The notes beneath the pieces were generated by a model that worked only from the letters and a program-made list of their open reading frames with translations, was not told the origin of the DNA and made no database searches. A program made the translations under genes and the position numbers. From Jaltomata sinuosa (lineage: Eukaryota > Streptophyta > Magnoliopsida > Solanales > Solanaceae), in contig QJPP01000457.1 of the NCBI GenBank assembly GCA_003996215.1, positions 62,001 through 126,000 of the forward strand: a DNA stretch of 64,000 bases, in the 5' to 3' direction. The stretch's first letter is position 1. The number at the start of each line of letters is the position of its first letter. Below are positions 35,804-47,004 of this stretch, piece by piece.

Positions 35804-37592
35804 CTATATTAAAAGTGTGAAGCACCTTATAATGTGATTTGAACTTTTTGCCCTTCATTAAAAGTCTCTTCTTTAGACAAAATCGTCTTTTTACTATTTT
35901 TCTTATATTTGATAATTTGAAAATAATTAAATAACTTATTAAGCAAAAAAAAAAAAAGATAAAAGAAAAGAAGAAAAGTAACGTGTGAAAAAAGGAAAAA
36001 ATTTAAATCAGGTACGAAAAAAATAAAAAAAACCATTATTATAGAAACAAAATTTTAGTAGAATTGTTATTCATAGAGTCCAAGATCTACTAATTATTGC
36101 ACAAACAAATTTTACCTTATAGAAAATAATATATAACACTTTTAAATCAATTAAAATTTTACCTTATATATCTTATAATGTGATTTAAACTTGACTTTTT
36201 CAAATAAAAAAGTCGGTTGTTTCCCAAAAGGAAAAAGGTTCGCAGTTTTTTAACTTATTTAGTAAAAGGTAATTCTATTCTTTTTTATTTCAAACTAGAA
36301 TTTTATTACAAGTCTATTTCTTAGCAATTGTATCACAATAAAAACATACTGCCTCTTCAATTTTGATATCATTATAGTTTTGTTGAACTTAATATATGCT
36401 CATAAACTTTTGTTCTTCTTTTTCTCTTTCACGCTTTTAATTTTGGTATTTGTCTAATTTTGCGTCTTTTCTCTTTTTATATGGTTTTGAGTTGTGAATT
36501 TTTAGGTTTAGAAAAGTTTTATTTATTGGAAGCCAACTCCTCAAAGTATACTCCATTGGTAAGTTATATAACTTTCACGCTTTTATGTTTTCTTTAATCC
36601 ATTCGGTTATTATTTGCTTAGTATTTATTAGTTATTTATTTTTTATAAGTCTTTGGTAGAGAACGTTTTTTTCTTATTGGCGTTATTTAACGTGAATTTG
36701 AATTAGTCGGATTGTAGTGTTATTACAGAACGAGTTTGTAGCTTTATTTTAGGAGATTTTCCAATCTTTATTTGATTATGAAGAGGAATCCCTAAAACAA
36801 AACATATAAAAGTTTCAAAATTAAATCCTTTTTGAAATATATATTACAATATTAGTAATATTATATTCTAAAAGAAAAACTACCGTAACCTTTACTTCAT
36901 AGCTTTTTTTGAAAAAAAATTCAGTCGTCTTTTGGTTATAACAGAGGAATTCATAAAACAAATTATATAGGAATTCTTAGAATTATTGGGTATTTGACTC
37001 AATCTTCAATCTTCATGCACTTAATAAAATTTTGATGGCTTTTTTGTATAAAGATGTGATCTAATCATATTGTTCTAATATCTCAATTATCGTATTATTT
37101 TATTATAATTTCTATTCTGTTATTATCTGTTATTTTTCTGTTTAATACAGGTAGTAGATGAATGTTCGGTCGAATTTTGAGAAATTTTTATGAAAAGGTT
37201 AGATTTAATCGTATTGTTCTGATATTTTGATTATCATATTGTTTAATGGTAGATAAATATTCGATCAGACTTTCAGGAGTTTAGGTGTAAATGTTAGGTT
37301 TAATCGTATTGTTCTAATATCTCGATTATCGTATTATTTTGTTGCAGTTTCTGTTCTGTTGTTATCTTCTATTTTTACTACTTAATAAGGGTGGTAGATG
37401 AATGTTTGATCGGGCTTTAAAAAAATTTTACGTAAAGATTAGGTTTAATCGTATTGTTATGATATTTCAATTGTCATATTATTTTATTATAATTTCTATT
37501 ATGTTACTATCTGTTATTTTTAATTTTATATATTTTATATTGATTGATGATTTGACAAGATGTACATGTGCAACGCACATACACTAAACTAG
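35798..37592 (+). mobile_element. Helitron (non-autonomous), copy 1
   Basis: 5' end TCTATACTATATTAAAAG and 3' end ACTAAACTAG followed by T match plant Helitron termini (TC...CTAG). Eight bases before the terminal CACTAAACTAG region lies the hairpin ATGTGC-AAC-GCACAT (37566-37580), the usual subterminal stem. No Rep/helicase coding sequence. Confidence 0.75.
37030..37530 (+). repeat. Internal tandem repeats of Helitron 1
   Basis: Three to four imperfect copies of a unit containing TTTAATCGTATTGTTCTAAT, followed by ATTATCGTATTATTTT and GGTAGATGAATGTTCGATC. Unit lengths differ (about 110-170 bp). Confidence 0.65.
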
Positions 37593-39058
37593 TACTATAT
37601 TAAAAGTGTGAAGGACCTTATAATGTGATTTGAACTTTTTGCCCTTCATTAAAAAATCTTATAATAGATAAAATTATCTTTTCACTTTTTTCTCAAATAA
37701 AATTATAATTATATATAAATAATAATCATATATATTAAATACTAATGATATTATATACTAAAATAAAAAACAAAGTTTCCTACCGTCCCAAACGACCTAC
37801 AGTCCCAAAAAATTTCCATTTTTGAAATTTTTCCTTAGAAAGCCTTTCTGTTATTTTTTTACTATTTTATAAGTCTTTTTTTAGTTATAACAAAGAGTCC
37901 TTATTCTAAGTCATATAAGTGTCCTTTTTGTTTTGTAAAATATATAAGAAGAAATTAAGACTCCTAAAAAACTACATTATTTACTTAAGTTTATCGTGAT
38001 CTTTTTTTAACTTCATCGTAATAGTCATGCTTAGGGTTCTTCTTTTTCTATGTTTTCTTCTGTTTTTGATTTTCTATTCATGTTGTTTTGTTGCATTCAT
38101 TATCATCACCCTCGTTCCTTTCTTTATTTCTTTTAGTTAATAGTTTTAAAAACTATGTATAATTATACATAATTAACAATAGACAATGAATTTTTCACTT
38201 TTGATAATTTCTCGTGTTTTTCTTTCAGTTGAAAATTTCTAATCGATAAATTGGACGACATAAGCATGCTGCCGCCGAATAAAGTAAGCCATAAAAATTA
38301 AAGGTTTATGTCTTTCCTTTTTTCTTTATTAGTTTAATTGTGATTTAGTTTTGATTATGTTATTTAACTATATTTTAATATATTATTTGTTAATATTATA
38401 GTTAAATATTTAATTAAATTTATTTGTTAAATTTGATATGACGTTATAGTTAAGTGGTTAATTTTGATATCCAGAACTTTTATTTGAATGATAAACCTAT
38501 AAATTTAGGGTTATAATTAGCTTTTTCAATTTGGGGCTTATTAATTAAGTTTAAAGACAGATCAAGTACGTTATTCGCCGTAAATCGAGTTTAAACAAAA
38601 AAAATTCTTATATAATTTTATGTTGGATAAAGTTTGTGTTTGATCGCATGTAATCAAGATTTTTTTAATCAAAATTTTACTGAATTTAAAATAGAACTCT
38701 ACAAGATGAGTTTAATATTTATCTTCAAACTATTAGATCCGTTAGGATTTCTCTAAGGATATATTTTCACTGGTTATTGTTAATGATCTCACGAAATAAG
38801 ATGAAACAAGAATAATTAGGAATATAATTTCGTAACCATACACCTCTATATCATATTGATTGAAAAACAATAAAAAAATTGGAGAGTATGTCAAATACCT
38901 CTCAATCTTACATTGTATGAATTTTATTTTATATGAAGAATATTTGGATGGTCTATTATAGTTGAAGTCTCTAATCAAAATATTAATCGAGTTTTCTTTT
39001 AAAAAAAAGTCATATACTCTAACATGAAAATACGCACAAAACACGTATACTAAACTAG
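37593..39058 (+). mobile_element. Helitron (non-autonomous), copy 2, joined to copy 1
   Basis: Begins TACTATATTAAAAGTG and shares its first 70 bases with copy 1 (AAGGACCTTATAATGTGATT). It ends ACTAAACTAG at 39049-39058 after a decayed hairpin (TACG...CGTA). The leading TC is missing, so copy 2 abuts the CTAG of copy 1 directly. Confidence 0.7.
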
Positions 39059-39386
39059 TAGATTAAAATGGAAGGAGCAATTGATAGTCTGAAAAATTAA
39101 CTCAAAATGTAGTACAAATACCTGTAGTAATTGCTTATTAGGCTTTTTTTGACGAATTCGAAACCTAAACAATATCCAAAAGTTAGAAAGTAACCGCAAT
39201 AAAATACAAAACTAAAGTTGAACAAAATTATGTTTAGTGCAATAAATTAGTGCGCTATACAAGACTTGATTAATGGTGCCTGTTAAAATTTTGTTACCCA
39301 ATTTTAAATAAAATAAAATTACACAATGCACTAAATAAGTGTGCTATGTAATCTCATTTGATGTTGTATCCGATGTCAATGATTTG

Positions 39387-39396
39387 TACAATTAAG
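39387..39396. other. Left target-site duplication of the MULE
   Basis: TACAATTAAG, identical to 53819-53828. MULEs normally give 9 bp; the tenth base may be chance. Confidence 0.88.
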
Positions 39397-39659
39397 GAGT
39401 CCGGAGCCTAAAGGGTAATTTTTTTATCAAAAATTTCAAAAGGGTAAATAAAAAAGATAAATAGACTAAAGGGGCAAAAGCGTGAAGTTGCTCACGCCTT
39501 AGTCAGAAAGTTAACGACCGTCAGTTATGTGGAAAGTCGTGAGTGGCTGTCCGCTTTGTAAGGCGTGAAAAGCCACATGCCTTCTCTCCTCTATGTTGTC
39601 AGTCACTAACAAAGCGTCGGGTGTTGGACGCCTTATAAGGCGTTGGGCGATGGACGCCT
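39397..39659 (+). repeat. Left terminal inverted repeat of the MULE
   Basis: Starts GAGTCCGGAGCCTAAAGGG. Inverted match to 53561-53818 over the whole length with scattered mismatches. Contains the 16-bp palindrome ACGCCTTATAAGGCGT at 39628-39643. Confidence 0.9.
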
Positions 39660-39829
39660 AACCGACGACGTAATTTCCTTGTGATATACTTCTTAAGTTG
39701 TAGAAGGTTAAACATAATGCACTAATAAAGATTCTAGAGATCATTTTTACTGAGTTGTACGTAGAAAAAAGATGATATCAAATACTTATTAGAAAAAAAA
39801 AGATTATATTAGATGGTATAAAAAAAAGT

Positions 39830-40222
39830 AATTTAGGATCCATTTAGCCATAAATATTATTTACTTTATTCCAAAATACGTATTTACTTTATTATGGAAT
39901 TTTTGTTTGCCATAAAAATACCGAATACAACTTGAAATTGTATTTGAAAGAGTTGTTTTCACTTTTATTTGATTTCACTTTTTTCACTTTTTAATTAATT
40001 TATTTTTTCAAAAAAATCTAATTTTTTTATTTTCATAAAATAACCCTATTTAAATTATATTGCATGTTCAAATTTATTTTTAAATTTTTTTTAGAAAAAT
40101 ACAATTGAATTCTAAATATTAACTCCAAATACTATGGCCAAACACAACTCCAACTCCAATTTCAACTTTAAAAAATCCAAATAAAGTGAATATGTTTTTT
40201 ATTTTCATGATCAAATGCCTAC
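39830..40222. mobile_element. MITE-like block inside the MULE
   Basis: AT-rich piece with weak inverted ends (ATCCATTTAGCCATAAA and ATTTTCATGATCAAATGCC) and a CCAAACACAACTCC stretch, a style common in plant hAT or Mutator MITEs. Boundaries are uncertain. Confidence 0.35.
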
Positions 40223-40639
40223 TTAATTCGTAAAATTGGGGATTTTTCTTTTATTGTTAATTTTTTGAGGGGATATATATGTATTTCATTTAGATGCTTA
40301 TTCACCTAACTTAAAATGATGCTATCTAAACATAGTGGCTCTTAATCTTGTTACTAGGGAGAATGAATTAAGGGTGACAAAAATGTTTCAAATTTAAGTT
40401 GTAGTGACTTAAGTTATTTTAATTGAGTAGGGGTGACAAAAATTAGATTAGGAATTAATGAGTTTTGACTCATTTTCTGAGTTGCCCTCAAGTTTTTATT
40501 TTTACACTTTGACCCATGGGACCCATTCCCCTTTTGGGAGAATTAAATAAAACCCTAATTACCTAAAATGGGAGGGGGGAAAAAGGACCGCCTCCCCTTC
40601 TTTTTGCTTCTCTTCCTCTCGCCATTTTCAGAGCATTCT

Positions 40640-40755
40640 CCATTGTTGTTGTTGTTGTTGTCTTCTTCTTCTTCATCATCATCATCTTCTTCTTCTTCAT
40701 CATCATCATCTTCTTTTTCTTCTACTCCCCTGCCCTCCATTGTTGTTGTTGCTGC
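40640..40755. repeat. Trinucleotide-rich 5' leader of the transposase gene
   Basis: Runs of GTT, CTT and CAT triplets in the exon upstream of the 5' UTR intron. They create false serine-rich and acidic open frames on the two strands. Confidence 0.75.
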
Positions 40756-40840
40756 TGCCACAACTGCTGGTTGGTACTGGACCAAAATTTTGGACCAAAT
40801 TTGTTCGTAATCACTGGGCATTGCTTCATAGGTGATTTTG

Positions 40841-41335
40841 GTAAGTAAAAATAATGATTTTTAGTTCAATTTCTCATCTGGGTATATCTGCTGTTTTCCT
40901 GCAATTTTCAGTAGCGTATCCAACAGATGACCCATCTGTTGCAACAGATGATCTATCTGTTGGATTCATATTACATTAGCTGGCAAAGCTGGTTCAGAAC
41001 CAGAAGCTTAATCCAACAGATAAGTCATCTGCTGCAACAGATGAGTTATATGCTGCAACAGATGAGTTATCTGTTGCAGCATATGACTTACCTGTTGGAT
41101 TCATGTTCAGAACCAGTAGCTTGATCCAACAGATAGGTCATCTGTTGCAACATATAACTCATCTGTTGCAGCATATATCTCATCTGTTGCAGCAGATGAC
41201 TTATCTGTTGGATTAAGCTTTTGGTTCTGAACATGTATCCAACATGTTTGTTGGGACAATGATATAATTTTATTGTTTTATATAGATACTCAACTTTACT
41301 ATACTATTATTGATTTTTTTAACAAAACTCTTTAG
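40841..41335 (+). other. 5' UTR intron of the transposase gene
   Basis: Donor GTAAGTAAAA at 40841 and acceptor CTCTTTAG ending at 41335, ten bases before the ATG. The pyrimidine/TTG-rich exon upstream fits a leader. The intron holds palindrome array 1. Confidence 0.65.
40917..41222. repeat. Palindrome array 1 (in the transposase 5' UTR intron)
   Basis: Dense alternation of CAACAGATGA and TCATCTGTTG half-sites, mostly of the CAGATG subtype, with TTGGATTCATGTTCAGAACC spacers. Same motif family as arrays 2-4. Confidence 0.9.
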
Positions 41336-41344
41336 GTATCATTT

Positions 41345-43683
41345 ATGGAGGAATCAATAACAATAGGGGTTGATTGTCATGGTGAATGGATCGAGAAGAA
41401 CAATCGATTTATTTGGCGTTGGAAGGATGGTGACTTGTTAGAAACGATAGCGATGACAGTCCAACAAGATATTTTGTATGATGATTTTGTTAACTTAATC
41501 ATCAGTTGTTGTGAATTAAATTGCCAACCGAAAGATCTTGTCATCAGTTACATGCACAGCTCTTTTGAAAATCAGAGGGTCTTGCCTTTTAAGATAAGGG
41601 ATCAAGTTCGTTTGCGTGCTTATTTGAGTGATGCAGCTAGGCCCATTTTAAGGGTATACGTAATTGAAAAGCCGATAGAGAACCCCAATTTAGCTCAAAA
41701 CCAACAAGATATGTTAAATGATGAGTTGGAGGATAGGGTAGATATGAATATTCCAGATAATGGAAGTGGGGCAGAATTGGATGGTCCAAGCTGTGGGGAT
41801 GACCAAACTCCTACACCTGATGTTGGGAGCAATACAGTGGGCAATTCTCAATCAACACAGTCTATCCATGTACAAGAGGATGAAACAGGTTTTTATAAGG
41901 GAATGACATTCAAGAACAAGCAAGAACTAGCAACTTCGTTGAAAATTGCTTGCTTGAAAAAAGATTTTAGACTCAAGAAGGTGATTAATTCGCGTAATGT
42001 GTATTGTTTTAGATGTGTATATCAGGAGTGCAAATGGTGGATTAGGGCTGTGAAGCTTTTAAGTTCTGATAGATTCTGTATTACAACCTATGTAAAGTAT
42101 CACACGTGTGGTTCTGAGCATATCACGAGTCATAATCCGTACGCCACAGCAAAAGTCATCGGTGAAATTTTCAAAAATAGGTTCCCCGAAGGTAAAGGCC
42201 CATCTACACAAGACATGAAATATCAAATTCGTACAGAATTGGGTGTTAAGGTGAGTTATTGGAAGATTTGGAAGGGCATGGAGATTGCAAAGTCTTTGAT
42301 TAGGGGAACACATGAGCACGGGTATGCAGTGCTTGATGCTTACCGTTATATGCTTCAGTCCGCAAATCCAGGAAGTAAGACAGCATTGAAAATTGATGAA
42401 AATGGAAAGTTTAAGTACTTTTTTGTATCCTATGGAGCTTGGATACGTTGTTTTGAGCAAATGAGAAGAGTCATAGCCGTTGACGGGACATTCTTGAGGA
42501 GCAAGTATGAAGGAGTTTTATTGTCAGCTGTGGCACAAGATGCGGAGAATCATATTTTTCCGCTTGCTTTTTGTGTAGTTGACAAGGAGTGCGATGCCTC
42601 ATACCGATATTTTTTTGAACAAATGAGAAGCTATCTAGATGATACTGCTGATTTGTGCATAATTTCTGATAGGCATCCAAGTATCAAGAAGATGGTTTCA
42701 ATTGTCTACCCTACAGCTCATTATGGTTGTTGCATAAGGCACCTTGGGGAGAATATTCGAAACAACTTTCACAATGCGAAGGTCGTATCTCATTTTTATA
42801 AAGCAGCAAAAGCGTACAAAATTGATGAGTTCAATGACCATTTCAATCAAATAAGAGACATGGTACCAGGAGCAGCCGAACATCTTGAACGTGTTGGATT
42901 CCACAGGTGGAGTAGAGCATTCTGTCCGGGAAATAGGTATAATATTATAAATTGAGTGATTTATTTGAGTTTATTGTCAATTATATCTTACTGGTGATTA
43001 TTTATTTGTATAGGTATAACATTATGACGACAAACATAGCTGAGTCGGTGAATGCAATGTTCGACGTTGAAAGAGAATTTCCCATTGTCGCTCTATTTAA
43101 TGAAATAAATAGGAGATTTGCACAAAAATTTCACGAGAGGCGTACGGAGTTCATCAACTCACCAACCATCTTTGTCCCTGAAATGGAAAAGAAAATAACA
43201 GAGTACGTCAACTTGGGAAACAAGTTATTGGCTCATCAAACTGCCAACTACAAGTTCAGTGTCACCGGTCATGGTGAAGTTGCTACGGTCGATTTGCAAG
43301 CAAGATCTTGTACATGTAGAGTATTTGACATGGATAAAATACCTTGTCCACATGCTATGGCAGCGCTTCGAGTCCAATATGGTGAAGATTTTGGTAGGCG
43401 GATTTATGAGTACTCATCCTCATATTATACGGTGGAGAGATACATCATTGCATACTGTGAGGAAATTCATCCTGTGCCTTCTGAAGAATCTTGGAATGTT
43501 CCTTTGGAGATTTTAGAGAGAGAAATATCTCTTCCACATATTGACCCAAGCAAACCGGGAAGAAGGCGAAAAAAGAGGAGGCGTGGAGTCGGAGAATCAT
43601 TTCCAACAAGAAAAAATAAGTGCTCTATATGTAAGACGGTTGGCCACAAAAGAACTACATGCCCAGATCGAAATGCTCCATAA
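41345..43683 (+). CDS. MULE transposase (MuDR type), 753 aa, two coding exons
   Basis: Catalyses cut-and-paste transposition of the element by binding the terminal repeats. Exons 41345-42936 and 43014-43683; the 77-nt intron (GTATAATATT...TTGTATAG) splits an AGG Arg codon and splicing keeps one frame of 753 codons. Order: N-terminal domain about 1-108 that may be PB1-like; acidic linker 110-180; MuDR N-terminal domain about 183-255 (FYKGMTF, CFRCVYQECKWWIRA); DDE catalytic domain with D380 (AVDGTFL), D442 (SDRHPSI), the C-x2-H signature GCCIRHL (463-466) and candidate E541 (TTNIAES); SWIM zinc finger C630, C632, C642, H644; basic stretch 712-721, a likely nuclear signal; CCHC knuckle C734-C737-H742-C747. 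No stop or frameshift. ATG follows a 5' UTR intron. The catalytic Glu assignment is by alignment from memory. Confidence 0.92.
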
Positions 43684-44424
43684 TTGTTAATGTTGCACTC
43701 ATTTTCTCCATTCTTGTAATAGTAATAGTATTGTTATTCTGAACTTTTAGTACTTTTTTATGATATTTCAATCGGTGATGTTTGTGAACTTAACTGATTT
43801 ATTTATTGCAAAAGATGGTGAAATCTGTTGGGAATAATTAAATATGTTACTACAAATATTGGAAATAATCTGTTGCAACATATGAATTATTTGTTGGAAA
43901 TCATCCAACAGATATAGACATATGTTGCAACATATGACTCATATGTTGGAAACATAATAAGAGTAAACCAACAGATGGTATAGTTATTTCCAACATATGC
44001 TTAATATGTTGCAACATATTATACATATGTTATGATTTCATCCAACATATGAGTCATATGTTGCAACAGAAGAGTGATATGTTGCAACATATGTCTATAT
44101 CTGTTGCAACATAATAAGAGTAAACCAACAGATGAGTCATATGTTGCAACATATGAGTGATATGTTGCAACATATGAGTGATATGTTGCAACATATCACT
44201 CATCTGTTGGTTTACTCTTATTATGTTGGAACATATGAGTGATATGTTGCAACATATGAGTCATATGTTGCAACATATGACTAATCTGTTGCAACATATC
44301 ACTCATATGTTGCAACATATGACTAATCTGTTGACTTATTTGGTGTGAATTGCTTAATTAACTCATGATTAGTAATAAACTAAGTTATTTAATCATAATT
44401 AGCTTTCAATTAACAACTTCAATT

Positions 44425-44975
44425 CAAATATTTAATAATGTGTGTAACAACTATTGGAAAAGCAATATGTACAATAACCCTAACATAGGGTATTTATAGG
44501 AGTAGTAGAAACCAAATCCAAAACGGGCTAGGAATCCCCAAAACGCGGGTCGCCGCCTGACGCTACTGCCTTAACTTGACGGCCAGGCTGACGGACCGTC
44601 AAGGTTGTGACGGACCGTCGCCTGGGCCGTCACATTAAGGCAGTGGCACTGCCTCCTTTGCTGCCATGGTGCGACGGTGGGGGTGACGGACCGTCACAGC
44701 CTTGACGGGCCGTCCCCTTGGCCGTCATCCTTAGGCAGCATGGTGCCTCCACTTGACGGTCCATGTGACGGACCGTCACATTTGTGACGGGCCGTCACTC
44801 AGGCCGTCACTCTTAGGCAGAATGTCGTTTTTCTCATATTTTCTTCCGTTTCCGTGTTTGTTCCCATTTCCTACAAATACAACATAAAAACATCAAAAAC
44901 AACAACGGTTGCTTGAAAACGTACGATTGTTCTTAGTTAAAAGGAGTCGAAAATGACGTAAAATGGCGTCACATC
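44425..44975 (+). mobile_element. GC-rich solo LTR-like fragment inside array 2
   Basis: Array spacer sequence stops matching its sister copies after about 44424 and resumes with palindromes at about 44976. The insert has TGTAACAACTATTGG at 44443, a TATA-like GGTATTTATAGG (about 44489), and four copies of TGACGGACCGTC plus two of GACGGGCCGTC. This looks like an LTR of an unrelated retroelement. Ends and duplication not resolved. Confidence 0.5.
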
Positions 44976-44984
44976 ACATATGTT

Positions 44985-45024
44985 GGATGAAATCAGAGCA
45001 GTAGCTACTGCTTTAATTTCATCC
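44985..45024. repeat. 40-bp hairpin motif, copy 1
   Basis: Perfect-looking inverted repeat GGATGAAAT...ATTTCATCC around a GCAGTAGCTACTGC core. Further copies: 46502-46541, 47752-47793, 47876-47916 and 50664-50703. Confidence 0.9.
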
Positions 45025-46501
45025 AACATATGAGTCATATGTTGCAACATATGACTCATATGTTGCAACATATCACTCATATGTTGCAATATATGACTCA
45101 TCTGTTGACTTATTTGGTGTGAATTGCTTAATTAACTCATGATTAGTAATAAACTAAGTTATTTAATCATAATTAGCTTTCAATTAACAACTTCAATTAC
45201 AATCTCAATGAATACACAATAATTGCATGATCAACTAAGAGTAGTGACCCTAAATAGAGGGATCAATTGACTTATTTGATGTAAATTGCTTAATTAACTC
45301 ATGATTAGTAATAAACTAAGTTATTTACTCATAATTAGCTTTCAATTAACAACTTCAATTACAATGAGTGATATGTTGCAACATATGAGTGATATGTTGC
45401 AACATATGAGTGATATGTTGCAACATATGAGTGATATGTTGCAACATATGAGTGATATGTTGCAACATATGAGTGATATGTTGCAACAGATGACTCATCT
45501 GTTCCAACATATGAGTGATATGTTGCAACATATGAGTGATATGTTGCAACACATCACTCATCTGTTGGTTTACTCTTATTATGTTGGAACATATGAGTGA
45601 TATGTTGCAACATATGAGTCATATGTTGCAACATATGACTCATCTGTTGACTTATTTGGTGTGAATTGCTTATTAACTCATTATTAGTAATAAACTAAGT
45701 TATTTAATCATAATTAGCTTTCAATTAACAACTTCAATTACAATCTCAATGAATACACAATAATTGCATGATCAACTAAGTGTAGTGACCCTAAATAGAG
45801 GGATCAATTGACTTATTTGATGTGAATTGCTTAATTAACTCATGATTAGTAATAAACTAAGTTATTTACTCATAATTAGCTTTCAATTAACAACTTCAAT
45901 TACAATGAGTGATATGTTGAAACATATGAGTGATATGTTGCAACATCTGAGTGATATGTTGCAACATATGAGTGATATGTTGCAACATATGAGCGATATG
46001 TTGCAACATATGACTCATCTGTTCCAACATATGAGTCATATGTTGTTACATATCACTCATCTGTTGGTTTACTCTTATTATGTTGGAACATATGAGTGAT
46101 ATGTTGCAACATATGAGTCATATGTTGCAACATATCACTCATCTGTTGACTTATTTGGTGTGAATTGCTTATTAACTCATTATTAGTAATAAACTAAGTT
46201 ATTTAATCATAATTAGCTTTCAATTAACAACTTCAATTACAATCTCAATGAATACACAATAATTGCATGATCAACTAAGTGTAGTGACCCTAAATAGAGG
46301 GATCAATTGACTTATTTGATGTGAATTGCTTAATTAACTCATGATTAGTAATAAACTAAGTTATTTAATCATAATTAGCTTTCAATTAACAACGTCAATT
46401 ACAATGAGTGATATGTTGCAACATATGACTCATATGTTGCAACATATGAGTGATTTCATCCAACATATGAGTCATCTGTTGGAACAGATGAGTCATATGT
46501 T

Positions 46502-46541
46502 GGATGAAATTAGAGCAGTAGCTACTGCTTTAATTTCATCC
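46502..46541. repeat. 40-bp hairpin motif, copy 2
   Basis: GGATGAAATTAG, GCAGTAGCTACTGC core, TTAATTTCATCC. Flanked by CATATGTT and CAACATATG half-sites as in copy 1. Confidence 0.9.
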
Positions 46542-46712
46542 AACATATGAGTCATATGTTGCAACAGATGACTCATATGTTGCAACATATCACTCATATG
46601 TTGCAACATATGACTCATCTGTTGGTTTACTCTTATTATGTTGGAACATATGAGTGATATGTTGCAACATATGAGTCATATGTTGCAACATATGACTCAT
46701 CTGTTGACTTAT

Positions 46713-47004
46713 TTGGTGTGAATTGCTTAATTAACTCATTATTAGTAATAAACTAAGTTATTTAATCATAATTAGCTTTCAACTAACAACTTCAATTACA
46801 ATCTCAATGAATTACATAATAATTACATGAAATATTGTCATCACCAAATATATATTATAACTAAATAAAATACTAAAAATAAAAAAGATTGTCTGCAAAT
46901 TACAGCCCATAATATAATTAAATAAAATACAAAAAATAAAAAATATTGTCTGCAAAATGCAACCCATATCAGGGCTCCAAACTCTTAAAAATCACCCCAG
47001 CGGC
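46713..47004. other. Spacer between array 2 and the protease gene 3' end
   Basis: Last higher-order spacer and AT-rich DNA with a short duplication (AAATAAAATAC...ATTGTCTGCAAA at 46863-46905 and 46918-46960). On minus this is the 3' UTR of the protease gene. Confidence 0.5.

Larger units (their letters stand above)
43845..46712. repeat. Palindrome array 2 (between the gene 3' ends)
   Basis: Blocks of CAACATATGASTCATATGTTG-type palindromes at 43860-44336, 44980-45103, 45365-45646, 45905-46145 and 46404-46703, separated by spacers that open TTGACTTATTTG. In 45364-45484 six successive units of ATGAGTGATATGTTGCAACAT have an exact 21-bp period. The blocks and spacers form a higher-order repeat: spacer starts at 45105, 45647, 46146 and 46704 give units of 542, 499 and 558 bp. 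Confidence 0.93.

Noticed and set aside
40555..40821. Acidic (EEDDDD) or polyserine ORF
   Set aside because: Produced by CTT/CAT triplet runs in the presumed 5' leader of the transposase gene; no other support.
42059..42904. Antisense ORFs within the transposase gene
   Set aside because: Shadow frames opposite a well-supported coding exon.
42952..43013. Separate second ORF starting at 42952 (MSDLFEF)
   Set aside because: These bases are the intron between the two transposase exons; the upstream ATG is fortuitous.
45301..45600. Open frames on both strands (QHMSDML-type repeats), likewise at 45842-46099, 46341-46550, 47760-48023 and 50613-52348
   Set aside because: The 21-bp repeat unit is a multiple of three without stops, so every strand is open. 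They are readings of the palindrome arrays.
43845..46712. CRISPR-like regularity of short palindromic repeats
   Set aside because: No unique spacers of constant length and no cas genes. The setting is a eukaryotic DNA transposon.
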